Assembly: GCA_950022655.1 (NCBI GenBank)
Contig: OX465583.1
Location: 35,863,360-35,927,359 of the forward strand
DNA from: Alentia gelatinosa
Lineage: Eukaryota; Annelida; Polychaeta; Phyllodocida; Polynoidae
Length of the DNA stretch: 64,000 bases
Direction: 5' to 3'
Part shown: one piece after another, positions 27,907 through 38,809 of the stretch
How positions within the stretch are numbered: position 1 is the first letter of the stretch
Layout of the letters: every line of letters begins with the position of its first letter
The notes under the pieces: generated by a model
The model's database searches: none
What the model was told of the DNA's origin: nothing
What the model saw: only the letters and a program-made list of their open reading frames with translations
Translations under genes and position numbers: made by a program

Positions 27907-28070
27907 ATGATTCTGGTAGGATCCGCTTGGAGATTCTCCCGCACATAGAGACAGAGTGAACCAGATTTAGGCCTGGAGACTGAAGGGCCACGAGAGTGAG
28001 AATCTCGTGGAGGGGAAAACTAGAATCTCTTCTTCTATTTTGTTGATCTATAAGCAGAAGTACCTTTTCT
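27907..28070 (+). repeat. Short interspersed repeat, family P, copy 1
   Basis: It shares with 30073-30242 the ordered blocks GGATCYGCTTGGAG, CTCCC, CACATAGAGAC, and CACGAGAGTGAGA followed by TCTCGTG, then a T-rich segment and a GTACCTTT block. CACGAGA and TCTCGTG are 7-bp inverted arms. No tRNA-type promoter boxes were convincing, so a SINE label is not supported. Confidence 0.6.
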
Positions 28071-28392
28071 CTTATGATAAATTTCGAGCCGTGCCCAAAT
28101 CAAAGTTCATTAATGTAGTTTTTTATCTGCTAGTCTCGAGAGAAAGCAATGTGACCACAACCTTCCGCTGGTGTCAATCCATACTGTTCTGATCGCCGAT
28201 GATCAGGTCAAACACCTGTGTCATACGAAATAGTAACCACAAGTTTACGATGGTTTCCCGTTCATTCGCTAGAGGGCACAACGGCAGTTAGGAATTATAG
28301 GGGGGAGGGGGGAGGGGGTAGCAAAAAGTAAAAATATTTATTTTTACTCTGTGGTGGTAGCCAAATACAAGTCGACGAAGTCGCTAGTACCC

Positions 28393-29132
28393 CTAATAAA
28401 AAACGCCATAGGCTTAACATTAGATTAGAGTAGGGACATAAACAAAACTTTCCTAAAACCACTATTCTTAACACAGTACTGGATGACATCGAGTACGTGA
28501 CAAAAAAACAAAAATATAAGTGCACGGAAATCCATAAAGAAATGTGCCGGCGATGCTGGCACCAACTCTCCAAACAGAGGTTTCAAAACCAGAGTGTAGA
28601 TGTCATCTACATTCATAGATAACCTCCACAACAAGCATGAGAAAAAATACAACAAAATACTCTTATGAAACACTAACAGCCCCATATAAGTACGCACTGG
28701 CACCTGCACAGGGTACCAGTGTACGGGCTTACACCAATAAGAAGACTGCTCTCTCAAAGGAAACATGGATCCACCAATAGAAATCGACGAAACAGGGTCG
28801 CAAGGCTATAGCGCGGGAGTACAACGCGCCTGGCAAAAGCCCACTGCATTGTGGTCGTGATAGCGGTAGGGAGAAGCCAACTCTACGTCTCTCCAGTATA
28901 AAACTTTATGTCACACCCGTGACATAAAGTTTTGTTTATGTCACTACTTTCTAATATTCAAAAATCTTGGAAATGGGGTAGGATAAATTCTAGACGCCAC
29001 TCGTTTGAGTTGAGTTTATTTATGTCACGCATTGTGTCAGCTCCGAAATCTCACGAGTCGAGGACGAGTGAGATTACGGAGCCAACACAATGCGTGACAT
29101 AAATATACTCAAACTCGTGACGTCTCTTGATA
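28393..29132 (+). repeat. Hairpin repeat, family H, copy 3, probably interrupted
   Basis: The left part (ACCCCTAATAAAAAACGCCA, then TAGGCTTAACAT) is at 28393-28420. The rest resumes at about 28905 with TTTATGTCACACCCGTGACA, TTTATGTCACTACTTTCTAA and GGGGTAGGATAAATTCTAGA, as in the copy at 25.8 kb. Positions 28999-29056 and 29063-29117 then form a long hairpin in which ATGTCACGCATTGTGT and ACACAATGCGTGACAT pair perfectly. About 480 bases between 28425 and 28905 are unrelated to the other copies and may be an insertion. Confidence 0.55.
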
Positions 29133-30072
29133 ATGGGTCGTAGATTACGATGGGCCAGAAATATATATGATATTCAAGTAAGAGAACAATATCTGAAAGG
29201 TGAGAAAGTGCTCTCGTTGATACACATAGATCGTAAGCGAAAAAAGAAAATCGCACTACAATATGTCTTCATATACTAATATAGATTTATATTTTTATCT
29301 TCATATCTAATTGGTATCTTTGCATATGTGCTAGACGAATTTATTAATATGCTACGAGTTGGGCCTTAGAAACCGGAGCTCTTTTCTGAACCACCGCGAT
29401 CTCATCTGTCATGCACTAGAATGTCCTCAATGGCATCATATTTAACCAGATATCACTCCAGATGGTGCTGCGATGCAAGTTCTGATATTGAAAGAGGCGG
29501 CGAAAATGCAAGTGAGAAGTAAAAGTAAAAAATATAAGTAGCATTAGGGTGATAGGGTAGATAAAGACAGATTTATATATAGAAAAAGGAGTGAATAGTT
29601 GGTATAGAGGCCCGCTCTACAATATAAACTATATTTTATTTCACTGAAAAGGGATTTTATTTTCATTGCATATAATATAGTGTAGTTGGAAATGCCCAGA
29701 TCCCTCTCCAAATGTTCCATTCTCGTTCAAATCTCGGATCCTGGATTAGAAACATTTAACCATTGACCTGAAGATCAATCTTTCCCCACTCCAGTTCAGT
29801 TCATAGCAAGGCTGCACACACAGAACAAGGTGTCAATAGCACAGGAAAAATGCCAAAAACGTATTCCCTACAGGGAAAACAAGGTAAATTTGGCAAATTT
29901 CCAGAAACACAGGGAAAGATATTTCAACAACTTAGGGAAACTATAAAAAATTTCATGGAAAAGTACTTTGTATATTACATATAGAAAATGAAATCCAGTG
30001 CATTACAACTTTTAAAGGGCTAATAAGCCATCTTTTGTTATTTCTATAGTTACCTACCATATATAAAACGGC
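29133..30072. other. Non-coding stretch
   Basis: AT-rich sequence without a recognisable gene, repeat boundary or motif. Confidence 0.5.
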
Positions 30073-30242
30073 ATGATTTCGACAGGATCTGCTTGGAGTT
30101 GCTCCCCCACATAGAGACCGACAGAACTACACCTGGGAATGGAGAGTGAAACACCACGAGAGTGAGATTCTCGTGTGCAGAAAAACTCAAACCTGTTGTT
30201 CTTTTTTGTAGGTCTATATCTGGGTGTACCTTTGCACCTACA
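30073..30242 (+). repeat. Short interspersed repeat, family P, copy 2
   Basis: A direct copy, clearly diverged, of 27907-28070. It shares GGATCTGCTTGGAG, CACATAGAGACC, CACGAGAGTGAGA followed by TCTCGTG, and a terminal GTACCTTTGCACCTAC block. Confidence 0.6.
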
Positions 30243-30467
30243 AATTATTACTAGTAGTCTTGAAAACACAATTTAATGCTGTAGTTTTGTGATCTCCTTT
30301 GCCTGAGACGAGTGTGTGACTTCCTCCGCCATCTTATAATGGCGCAAGTTTTGCTGGTCCCTAAATCATGCTGAAATCGAACATAGCAGCATCCTTCAGA
30401 ACTGGGGCCCCCACCATCTATATGAATATTCATGATGTGCCCCAAGCGTTATACTGTAGTGCCTCCA

Positions 30468-31129
30468 GGGACCCATTTCAATAGTCTGTAGGACGTCCGT
30501 TATTGGGTTTAGTGACACAATAGCGGTACTTCGCATTGCAGGAGTTAAGGGACAACCGTTTGTGGGACATTGGGTAGCAGACAGGCGCAAATAGTGGATT
30601 GTACCATTTCAGAAGTGGGTGTCCAGTCACTAAAAGGGTCAATGTAGTGTCTTAAATAGCGAGAGGGTATACCCTCTTGTTTTTGATGTCACAAACACAT
30701 AACTTTACTTACCATGGGAACAAAGCTATGAAACTTTAACCCCAGTTAGGGACACATACAACTTATAAACATGCCAAATATGAAGGATATCGGTCCATGC
30801 AATCTAATGATATTCACATTTGAATTTTGTCATAGAAAATGCTGCTCTGGTGTCCAGTGTAGAACTACTGAAGCGTAGTCGCTAATTTATGCAGTGAACT
30901 TCATCTTGACACCACTTGTCCCCAGTAGGACATGAGTATGAGAGGTGGGGTACCCAACATGTGTTGTCCCAAACTAGGGACACATCCACAATAGTGACAA
31001 GACACACCTCCCCTTTAGTGACATGCCTATTGCAACGCGACCAAACTTTTTCTGTTATTCAAGTCACTATTGGCGTCACTAAACATGTCACTAAGTGGTT
31101 TAGTGACCCATTCTTTTGAAACAGGCCCC
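30468..31129 (-). mobile_element. TIR element, family G, copy 1 (inverted)
   Basis: It is bounded by GGGACCCATTTCAATAG at 30468 and CTTTTGAAACAGGCCCC ending at 31129, which are mutual inverted repeats. Near its 5' end (high coordinates here) it carries several TAGTGACA motifs, the kind of subterminal repeat a transposase would bind. An internal palindrome lies at 30658-30681. It is the reverse complement of the copies that follow. No transposase coding is seen, so it is non-autonomous. The superfamily is uncertain. Confidence 0.8.
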
Positions 31130-31146
31130 AGTTGTCACTAGGACCA

Positions 31147-31786
31147 GGGGCCCGTTTCAATAGAATGGGTCACTAAGCCACTTAGTGACATGATTAGTGA
31201 CAGGAATAGTGACAGGAATAGTGACAAAATTTAATTCTCGTTTCAAAGGGCATGTCACTATTGGAGTGGTGTGTCTGTTCACTGTTGGTGACATAGTGAC
31301 ATTGCTGCCTGGGCCTTACAATGGATGGTGTTAGTGCTATCGGGAACAAGTGGTGTCAAGCTGCAGAAATTAGTGACAGGCTTGAGTAATCCTACACTGG
31401 CCATCAGAGCAGCATTTTCTATGACAAAATTCAAATGTGAATATCATTAGATTGCATGGACCGATATCGTTTATATTTGGCATGTTTATAAGTTGTATGT
31501 GTCCCTAACTGGGATTAAAGTTTCACAGCTTAATTACTACTGGAAGAGAAGTTACATGTTTGTGACAATAGAAGCGAGAGGGTATTCCCTCTCGCTTTTA
31601 TAGACACTATAGTGACCCTTTTAGTGACTGGACACCCACTTCTGAAATGGTACAATCCACTATTTGCGCCTGTCTGCTACCCAATGTCCCACAAACGGTT
31701 GTCCCTTAACTACTGCAACGTGAAGTACCGCTATTGTGTCACTAAACCAAATAACGGACGTCCTACAGACTATTGAAATGGGTCCC
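31147..31786 (+). mobile_element. TIR element, family G, copy 2
   Basis: A 640-bp copy from GGGGCCCGTTTCAATAG to CTATTGAAATGGGTCCC (15 of 17 bases pair). Subterminal TAGTGACA occurs repeatedly at 31181-31230. The internal palindrome (31573-31596) has a single mismatch in its centre. It lies 17 bases from copy 1 in opposite orientation, so the pair forms a large inverted repeat. Confidence 0.85.
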
Positions 31787-31824
31787 AGGGCGCTCATGCT
31801 CTCAGACTGGTATCGCAAAGCTCA

Positions 31825-33156
31825 GGGGCCCGTTTCAATAAAAGGCTGTCACTATCCAGGGGCCCGTTTCAATAGAATGGGTCACTAAACCACTTAGTGA
31901 CATGTTTAGTGACTCAAATAGTGACAGGAATAGTGACAAAATTTAATTCTCGTTTCAAAAGGCATGTCACTATTGGGGTGGAATGTCAGTTCACTATTGG
32001 TGAGATAGTGACATTGCTGCCTGGGCCTTACAATGGATGGTGTTAGTACTCTCGGGAACAAGTGGTGTCAAGGTAAAAGTCGCTGCAGAAATTAGTGACA
32101 GGCTTGAGAAATCCTACACTGGCTATCAGAGCAGCATTTTCTATGACAAAATTCAAATGTGAATATCATTAGATTGCATGGACCGATATCCTTCATATTT
32201 GGCATGTTTATAAGTTGTATGTGTCCCTAACTGGGGTTAAAGTTTCATAGCTTTATTCCTATGGTAAGTAAAGTTATGTGTTTGTGACATCAAAAGCGAG
32301 AGGGTATACCCTCTCGCTATTAAAGACACTACAGTGACCCTTTTAGTGACTGGACACCCACTTCTGAAATGGTACAATCCACTATTTGCGCCTGTCTGCT
32401 ACCCAATGTCCCACAAACGGTTGTCCCTTAACTATTGCAACGCGAAGTACCGCTATTGTGTCACTAAACCCAATAACGGACGTCCTACAGACTATTGAAA
32501 CGGTCCCAGTTAGCAACATGTTTAGTGACACCAATAGTGACAGGAATAAGGAAAAAAATTAAAGTTTGGTTTCATAAGGCATGTCACTGTTGAGGTGGTG
32601 TGTCAGTTGTGTTTTATGGATGTGTCCCTAGTTTGAGACAGCATAGCGGAAAAACATGTGGGGTACCCTCTCGCTTACTTATGCGCTATCGGGAACAAGT
32701 GCTATCAGGATGAAGGTCGCCACATAAATTAGCGACCATGCTTGAGTAATCCTACACAGGCCACCAGAGCAACATTTGCTATGACAAAATTCAAATGCGA
32801 ATATCATTGGATTGGATGGGCCGATCTCCTTCATATTTGGCATGCTTATAGGTTATATGTGTCCCTAATAGGGGTTACAGTTCCATAGCTTAATTCCTAC
32901 GGGAAGTAAAGTTACGCGTCTGTGACCACAGATAGAGAGAGGGTATACCCTCTCTCTATTTCGGACACAACAGTGACACCAACAGTGACCGGACATCGGT
33001 CTTATGAAATGGTACATGCCACTAATAGCACCCATCTGTAACCCAGTGTCGTGGAATCGGTCGTTACTAAACTACTGAAACGCTGCTAAACTACCTGCCG
33101 CTATTGTGTCGCAGGACCCAAAAACAGACGTCCTACAGACTATTGAAACGGGTCCC
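31825..33156 (+). mobile_element. TIR element, family G, copy 4, split by copy 3
   Basis: The left end GGGGCCCGTTTCAATA is at 31825, but the sequence breaks off at about 31857. It resumes at about 32508 with AGCAACATGTTTAGTGACAC and continues to GAAACGGGTCCC at 33156. It is the most diverged of the long copies, so it is older than the copy inserted in it. Its palindrome at 32932-32959 is perfect over 28 bases. Confidence 0.75.
31859..32507 (+). mobile_element. TIR element, family G, copy 3 (inserted in copy 4)
   Basis: A 649-bp copy from GGGGCCCGTTTCAATAG to CTATTGAAACGGTCCC (one G short at the right terminus). It is closest to copy 2. The internal palindrome at 32295-32318 is perfect over 24 bases. 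I cannot make out a convincing target-site duplication, because the surrounding sequence is itself a repeat. Confidence 0.85.
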
Positions 33157-33195
33157 AGATTGGTCAGTGAACGGACTAGACTGTAGTACGTCCTA

Positions 33196-33492
33196 GGACC
33201 TGTTTCAGTAGTTTTGTGACATGTCTAGATGGCGTCTGTGACACCATACGGACACATCACAAGATTGCCATCGATGACACGCGGAGTTTCACTCACTTCT
33301 CGTAGGAATTAAGCAATGACACTTTGACATGAGTAGGAGATACATATAACCTATAATCGTTCCAAATATGAAGAAGATTGGGCACTCTGATTTTCTGATA
33401 TTTGCAAGTCTTTTTCCGCTGTTGCTTGCACTGTTGGTGCCGCTGTTGATGTCTGTCTAGACCTAATGTCACAGCCTACTGAAACAGGTCCC
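33196..33492 (+). mobile_element. TIR element, family G, diverged or shortened copy 5
   Basis: It is bounded by GGACCTGTTTCAGTAG and CTACTGAAACAGGTCC-type ends, which are inverted repeats related to the other copies. The interior is shorter and mostly unalignable by eye, though ATAACCTATAA and GACATGTCTAGA recall the family. Confidence 0.5.
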
Positions 33493-33599
33493 TGATGTCG
33501 CCAGGGCCGAAGGCGCTAGTTTGGTATACTAACGATGTTTATTTGGGCTGTTACCTGAGTAGGGGAGGCAACATTCTTCAGCCTGTCATGTAATTCTAT

Positions 33600-34095
33600 T
33601 TGTAAGGTACAAAGTTTGTAGAATAATCTTGCACATGCTCCAATTTATTGAATTAGTCGCATTGATCTTGATTCTATTACAGAATCATATTAAGACATAC
33701 CTCCAATCACATCTCTCAATCGTGCACCAACATCTCCAAGGCAGCTTCTCAACAGCGTACTTCATGTATAAAAGTGAGCTCCATGAGGCTTCCTCATTGT
33801 CTCCCAGTGCGTTTGTGAAGCAATACCGCACCTCACCTCACCTCGCCTGCTGTTATCTATTTTCGTAATAAAATTAGTCATAATACTCCATGAGATATTA
33901 AGTCAAGTGTTTTTCAATTCCAAGTTAGAGTCTATTGTTGTCTTGTGGCGGAAATGCCTCTGAAATGTTATCCAGCACCAGGGCGCCCTCTACAGTGTAT
34001 CTGGGGTACTAAGTATAATAAACAAGTCAAGCCTGCTTCAGACTGCTTCTGAGTTATCCACTGATCAACCCCTACCATATACACAAGTTTTGTGA
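33600..34095 (+). repeat. Candidate solo or orphan LTR
   Basis: LTR-like architecture on the plus strand: a TATAAAAG box at 33767-33774, an AATAAA signal at 33867-33872, a second AATAAA near 34017, then a CA-ending boundary. It is followed by GACATGGTGGTAGCTAGTGG, which resembles a primer-binding region. The adjacent Gypsy coding fragments run on the minus strand, so this would belong to a different insertion. No second LTR is found. Confidence 0.3.
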
Positions 34096-34365
34096 CATGG
34101 TGGTAGCTAGTGGGATCTTCTTGAGTGGTTGTACATTCCTGGATCAAGTTGGTAATGTATAAACCTACCTGACATTGAAATTAGAGGAGATAACTCTGAA
34201 AGCAAAGTGGTTATGTGAGGAAGCACATGTTATGAACAGATATGAGTAGATAAAGTGGAGTGGATAAAGACTTTTGCAATGTACTTTTGACATACTTAGC
34301 AATTTCACACAACACCGAATCATTTTCTGTTGCTACATGTAATTCACTAAATCTGATTGGAACAT

Positions 34366-34707
34366 CTAAACACAACTCCTGAACAGAGTTTGTGATGCAC
34401 AAGCTACAACTTGTTCTTGACCATTTATCTTCGGACTGAGTACTGCACCTAATCCATAGGCTGAAGTGTCACATGTTACATAAATGTTATCTGCATTTGT
34501 ATCAAATAGAGCAAGAGTACAATTTTCCTGTAAAAGGATTTTAACCCTTACAAAACCTTTTTGGGCTTCCTTTGTCCAAACGAACTCTTCCTGCCTGAGA
34601 ACAGCTCTCATAGGCTCAACTACATCAGCAAATTTTGGTACATACATAGCAAAATAACCTATCAGCCCTAGGAAAGACTGTAGACCTTTCTTGTCATATG
34701 GAACCAT
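34366..34707 (-). pseudogene. Gypsy B reverse transcriptase-RNase H fragment
   Basis: LQSFLGLIGYF and FVWTKEAQKGF mark the connection from reverse transcriptase to RNase H. CDTSAYGLGAVLS is the start of RNase H with its first catalytic aspartate. The frame ends at a deletion after VACAS, losing most of RNase H. Confidence 0.85.
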
Positions 34708-34739
34708 TCACCACTTACACATAAGCGTGGCGGTTGGTC

Positions 34740-36720
34740 GCTGTGATAACGGGTTTCGCTGGTGTTATGTAACTTAGACCCACTTGCCGAAAATCAGTAA
34801 GACGCTCGCATTCGAAAACCTGACCGAGCTTTATAAATAAGACATTGTTGAAAAGCTAAAACCTGGGCCTATTTGTTGGTCTAATATCATATGCCTGTGT
34901 TTTGGCAAAGATTTCCAGTCATATACAGTAAAACCCCTCTTCCGGGACACCCCGCTTAAGGGGACACCCCGCTTCAGGGGACAATTTGCTCGGAACGGAA
35001 ATTTTTCCCTCTATTAAGAGTTTATTTTAACCCCGCTTAAGGGGACAACCCGCTTAAGGGGACACCCCGCTTTGGGGGACAGTTTTTCGGTACAGAAATG
35101 CTTAAAAACCCCGCTTAAGGGGGCAGTTTGGGGGGACATCATATCAAAAACACTGAAAATCCAAGTTTATCGTGTCCGTTTGTCTGGGACAGACAGTTGT
35201 TGCAAACAGAACAATAGACACAGTGAGTGGGTATTAGTCTGAGCGACTTTCGCACCCGTTGAAGGTAGGGGGTTAGAGGCCCGCTTACAGGTTAGCGGTG
35301 GGCTTTGAAGGTGCAGACTTTGAAGGTGCGGTATTCCGTGAGCCGTCGCGGCTCTGGGCGGCTCACGGTTATGGGGCTGCTGACTTCTCTCAAAAGTTAT
35401 TGGGGGGGGGCGGGGGGGTCATTGAACGGGGGTGTAAAAAGGAGGGAATTTCACAAGGAAGGCATATCCATCTTCAACCTCTGTCATCTATTTATTTTTA
35501 ATTTTTTGTACATTTATATTAATTTATATTGTATAATTTATATCTATTTGCTTATTCATTAATAAACCTTTTAAACTAATAACCATCGTTTCCTTCATTT
35601 ATGTAGGTATTCTCTATTGTATAACCACTGGCATACTGAAAACCCCGCTTAAGGGGACACCCTGCTAAGGGGACACTTGGCCCGGAACGGAAGGTGTCCC
35701 CTTAAGAGGGGTTTTACTGTATTGAACATCCAGATTATTTAGGTAAAAGAAAAAAAACCATGTTACCTTCCTGTTTTCACAGTGATTTAATGGAAAATCT
35801 ATCATGATGACCTAAAGAAATAAACCTCTTACCTTCTTAGGCATTTTAAGACAATTAAAATGATACCAATATTACCAGGTTGTGATAGATATTTCCTGAG
35901 ATAATGGACTATTAAGACAGATGACAAGTGTCCAAAAGAGTGCTAAAAATGTGATTTAGTTAAATGTGCTATAGTTAAGTCCAACATGATCTGGATAAAA
36001 TGCAAAACTTCTTATATAAAAAGAAATTGATAAATGTAGAAGAATCATAACTTATGTGGGTTGAAAAAAGCCTAGGAAATTAGATCAGTTGTTACATAAA
36101 AGGCAGATAAATAGATTTAATCTGGATTCAGATATCTTCCATTTCTATTTATACCTTACTGGCATCTCTATTAATATAAATCCTTTCTTATCTAAATATG
36201 ATTAGATCTACATTTGTCATTGGTAAAATATTCACATCCTCATCTCCATTGATGACAGGACTGAGAGATATCTAGAGTGTACAGGGAAATGAATATTGCA
36301 CTTATAAAATATTGCAATCTTTGACAACTTTGTTATCTGTCATAATGCTCCATTACCTCAGGAAATATCTATCGCAGCCTGGCAATATAGGTATTGTTTA
36401 TTTCTATAGGTCATCGCGATGGATTTTTTTTTTATTAAATCACTGTGAAGACAGGAATGTAACTTGTTTTAGTGTTTTTACCCATAACAATGCCGATATT
36501 CAATCTATGACAGGAAATCTTAGCCATTACACAGGTATCTCATATATATACCAACAGATAGGCCTGAGTTCCAGCTTTCTAACAATGTGTTTCTCATAAA
36601 ATTCGGCTGTTTATTCATAACAGAAGAGAGATTTATATTTTCATTATTATGGTGTTAGACGCTTGCTACTGTGTGGCTGCTACAGGCCAGAGCCTATCGC
36701 CTTGTTCTGGTGTGACCTTC
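34740..36720. mobile_element. Long foldback (inverted-repeat) element inserted in Gypsy B
   Basis: The left arm (34835-34925 continuing at 35722-35960) is inversely repeated at about 36290-36590 with an estimated 75-80% identity. For example, GATAGATATTTCCTGAGATA on the left pairs with TACCTCAGGAAATATCTATC on the right. The arms enclose about 330 AT-rich bases. The outer limits are uncertain, since arm similarity fades before the Gypsy breakpoints near 34710 and 36740. No coding sequence. Confidence 0.7.
34926..35719. mobile_element. Pogo/Tigger-like non-autonomous DNA transposon with TA target site
   Basis: It runs from CAGTAAAACCCCTCTT to AAGAGGGGTTTTACTG, exact 16-bp terminal inverted repeats, flanked by TA on both sides (34924-34925 and 35720-35721). 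CAGT ends with a TA duplication are typical of pogo/Tigger elements. Near both ends the subterminal sequence repeats CCCCGCTTAAGGGGACA-like units. There is no transposase ORF. The opposite arm of the foldback host shows the same site without the insertion. Confidence 0.85.
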
Positions 36721-36730
36721 TTGTCGGCCA

Positions 36731-37084
36731 TTACAAGATGGCACCAGTGTTCAGAGGGTCTATTACTTCAACAATACTCTCAATCTGAGATTCATCCATT
36801 GAGATGCCACTCTGACTCACAGTATGGCCAAGAAACTTCAGAGAAATAACAGACACCTTGCACTTGGTCTTGTTCAACTGAATATTGCACTTATTCAACC
36901 TCGCATAGACAGCTTTGAGATTCTTATCATGCTCTTCTTTGGTCTTGCCATACACTATAACATCATCAAGGTAACATTGTACACCTTTAAGACCAGCGAC
37001 AACAGTGGACATGACCTTCTGAAATGCTAAGGGGGCTGAAGACAACCCAAAACAATTCTTGAATAGATGGTATAGGAAATGCAT
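36731..37084 (-). pseudogene. Gypsy B reverse transcriptase palm fragment
   Basis: The frame contains the catalytic YLDDVIVYG motif and the downstream KFLGHTVSQSGI motif typical of Ty3/Gypsy reverse transcriptases. It breaks at about 36745, where the conserved segment leading to the next helix is replaced by inserted DNA. The continuation lies at 34707. It cannot be functional. Confidence 0.85.
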
Positions 37085-37453
37085 CTGGTACTACAGCTTT
37101 GTTAACCTCCCGAAGATCAATACAAAGATGAACATCACCATCTTTTTTGTAGGAAACTATTATGGGTGAAACCCATTCAGATGCATCTATTTTTTCAATG
37201 ATCCCTTCCAGTTCTTGTAACTTTTTAGAAACTTATCTCGTACAGTAAGTGGTAAACCACGCAGCTTTTGTTGAACAGGTTGCATGTTCTGATTAACCTT
37301 CATACGATGTTGAAACCCTTTGATCATTTTAATTTCACCATCAGTACATATTTCAGTGATTTGCCCTGTATACAGATATTCAGATCTTATATCTACTATA
37401 GTATTGTCTCTTGGATCTAGTATGGCTGGAGTGTAACAGAAATGGCTTGCCAT

Positions 37454-37837
37454 AGTGACTCCTCCTTATCCCCTCTCCATATATGGGCATGCCCAATCAG
37501 TGCTGCCCTCTACAACCCCTATATAGGGGCATGTTGAATCATTTCTGGCTAGCATGGTCACAACTCACAGGTATTGGTACAACAGAAACGTTCTGATTTG
37601 TGCCAGTACTACAGACTTGTGACCTCTCACCCTGATTTCTATAGGTAAGTGTGCTGGTTCCATTATCATTGCTATAGTTGTCTTATTATCACTGCTTGTA
37701 TTGTCACTTGAATACAGAGATCTATATTAATATATTCATGTGTTTTGTTCCTCTGTTTCTTCTGTACAGAACAGGCTCAGAACCCAAACTATTGTCTAAA
37801 CTATTCTAGACCTATTTCGGCAGCTACCATCATAAAT
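37454..37837. other. Spacer between Gypsy B and Gypsy A remnants
   Basis: Probably LTR or leader sequence of one of the flanking Gypsy remnants. It contains two related blocks, CCATATATGGGCATGCCC and CTATATAGGGGCATGTTG, but I cannot define LTR ends. Confidence 0.35.
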
Positions 37838-37943
37838 TCCCTCCCCTAAACCTGTTCTGTTACAGGATCTTTGGCTATTTTCTGTGTTCTAGAGTCTTTC
37901 ATTGGCAGACTAACCTCTGGATTATTATGCCCTTGAACACTTC

Positions 37944-38627
37944 TTAGAGGTCAAGCTTCTGTGGTGGCTTTATTGCCCTTCCAGATTGGCTTCTGGTAGT
38001 CATTCCTGTAGATTTTTGCACAGGTGTTGTTGTTACAGTTCTGGAAGGAGATGAGGGCTGTGGACTTGGTGTGTCCTGTTGGGTGTTGTTGTCTCCTGTG
38101 TGTACTAGGGCTCTACGGTTGCGGGTGATGACAGAACCTGACTCAGTCTTTATACAATAGGCCCTGGGGGAGGCTGTTCTCTCGACGATGGAACCAAACT
38201 GGTTTTGGTCCCGTACCCATACACGATGTCGATGTTGTTTGTTGTAGTTCTCTGCCATTTTCTGCTTGTATTCGCTCTCCGTTGCCTTAACAATCTCCTT
38301 ATCATGACTGCAGTGGAGATATGTAGCTGTGACTGGCAATGTTGTCTGGACATTCCTCCCCATTAGAAGCTGACAGGCGGCTTGGCCATTATGCAGTGGT
38401 GCTGTATGGTAGGCCAGGAATACTTCCTCATAATATTTTTTTGCTGTTAGAACTGCCCGTTCAGCTTCCCCATTGGACTGAGGGTACATTGGTGAGGAGG
38501 TTATGTGTGTGAACTTATACTGAAGTTCAAAGTTCTTGAATTCTCTGGAAATATACTGTGGACAGTTGACAGACATGACATAGTCTGGAATGACATGTGT
38601 GCAGAAGATGGATTTCATGGCTTCCAC
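37944..38627 (-). pseudogene. Gypsy A integrase core and C-terminal region
   Basis: The frame covers the second half of the integrase catalytic core and a tail of Ser/Pro/Thr-rich sequence ending RSQSGRAIKPPQKLDL. PQSNGEAERAV holds the catalytic glutamate. The second catalytic aspartate, expected in an SDNGP-like motif, is missing: the sequence reads SVNCPQYIS. The first aspartate (GTDLF) lies upstream beyond the tandem duplication and an in-frame TGA. Inactive. Confidence 0.8.
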
Positions 38628-38643
38628 AGTATGTTTGGATGTA

Positions 38644-38809
38644 GTCTGTAATAGACGTCATATTTCAATCCATCTAGTATAGCAGTCAACGACTAAGATG
38701 TACATCCTCTTGTCCCGTTTGAATAGGTCTGTAATAGACGTCATATTTCAATCCATCTAGTATAGCAGTCAACGACTAAGATGTACATCCTCTTGTCCCG
38801 TTTGAATAG
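38644..38809. repeat. 83-bp tandem duplication, two copies
   Basis: The unit starting GTCTGTAATAGACGTC at 38644 repeats at 38727, and the third GTCTGT at 38810 marks the end. It duplicates the integrase segment around VDCYTRWIEI and disrupts the frame. Confidence 0.9.

Larger units (their letters stand above)
34200..37453 (-). mobile_element. Decayed Ty3/Gypsy element B, interrupted
   Basis: On the minus strand the pieces fall in Gypsy order. The protease-reverse transcriptase linker is at 37453-37187. A reverse-transcriptase palm with YLDDVIVYG is at 37084-36731. The end of the reverse transcriptase and start of RNase H (SFLGLIGYF, then DTSAYGLGAVLS) are at 34707-34366. A short linker fragment is at 34402-34211. 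Part of the palm between PIPSIQEL and FGLSSAPLAF is deleted, RNase H is cut short, and gag, protease and integrase are missing. The 2-kb gap at 34710-36730 is a later insertion. Confidence 0.8.

Noticed and set aside
28425..28766. 113-codon minus-strand open frame
   Set aside because: It lies in the unrelated segment interrupting a hairpin repeat; hydrophobic composition without any motif.
35298..35501. Open frames inside the pogo-like element as a transposase
   Set aside because: Too short, Gly-rich from a G run, and no helix-turn-helix or DDE motif.
34930..35720. Repeated CCCCGCTTAAGGGGACA units considered as a CRISPR-like array
   Set aside because: Spacing is irregular, units are self-complementary, and the block is bounded by inverted ends with a TA duplication: subterminal repeats of a DNA transposon in a eukaryotic genome.
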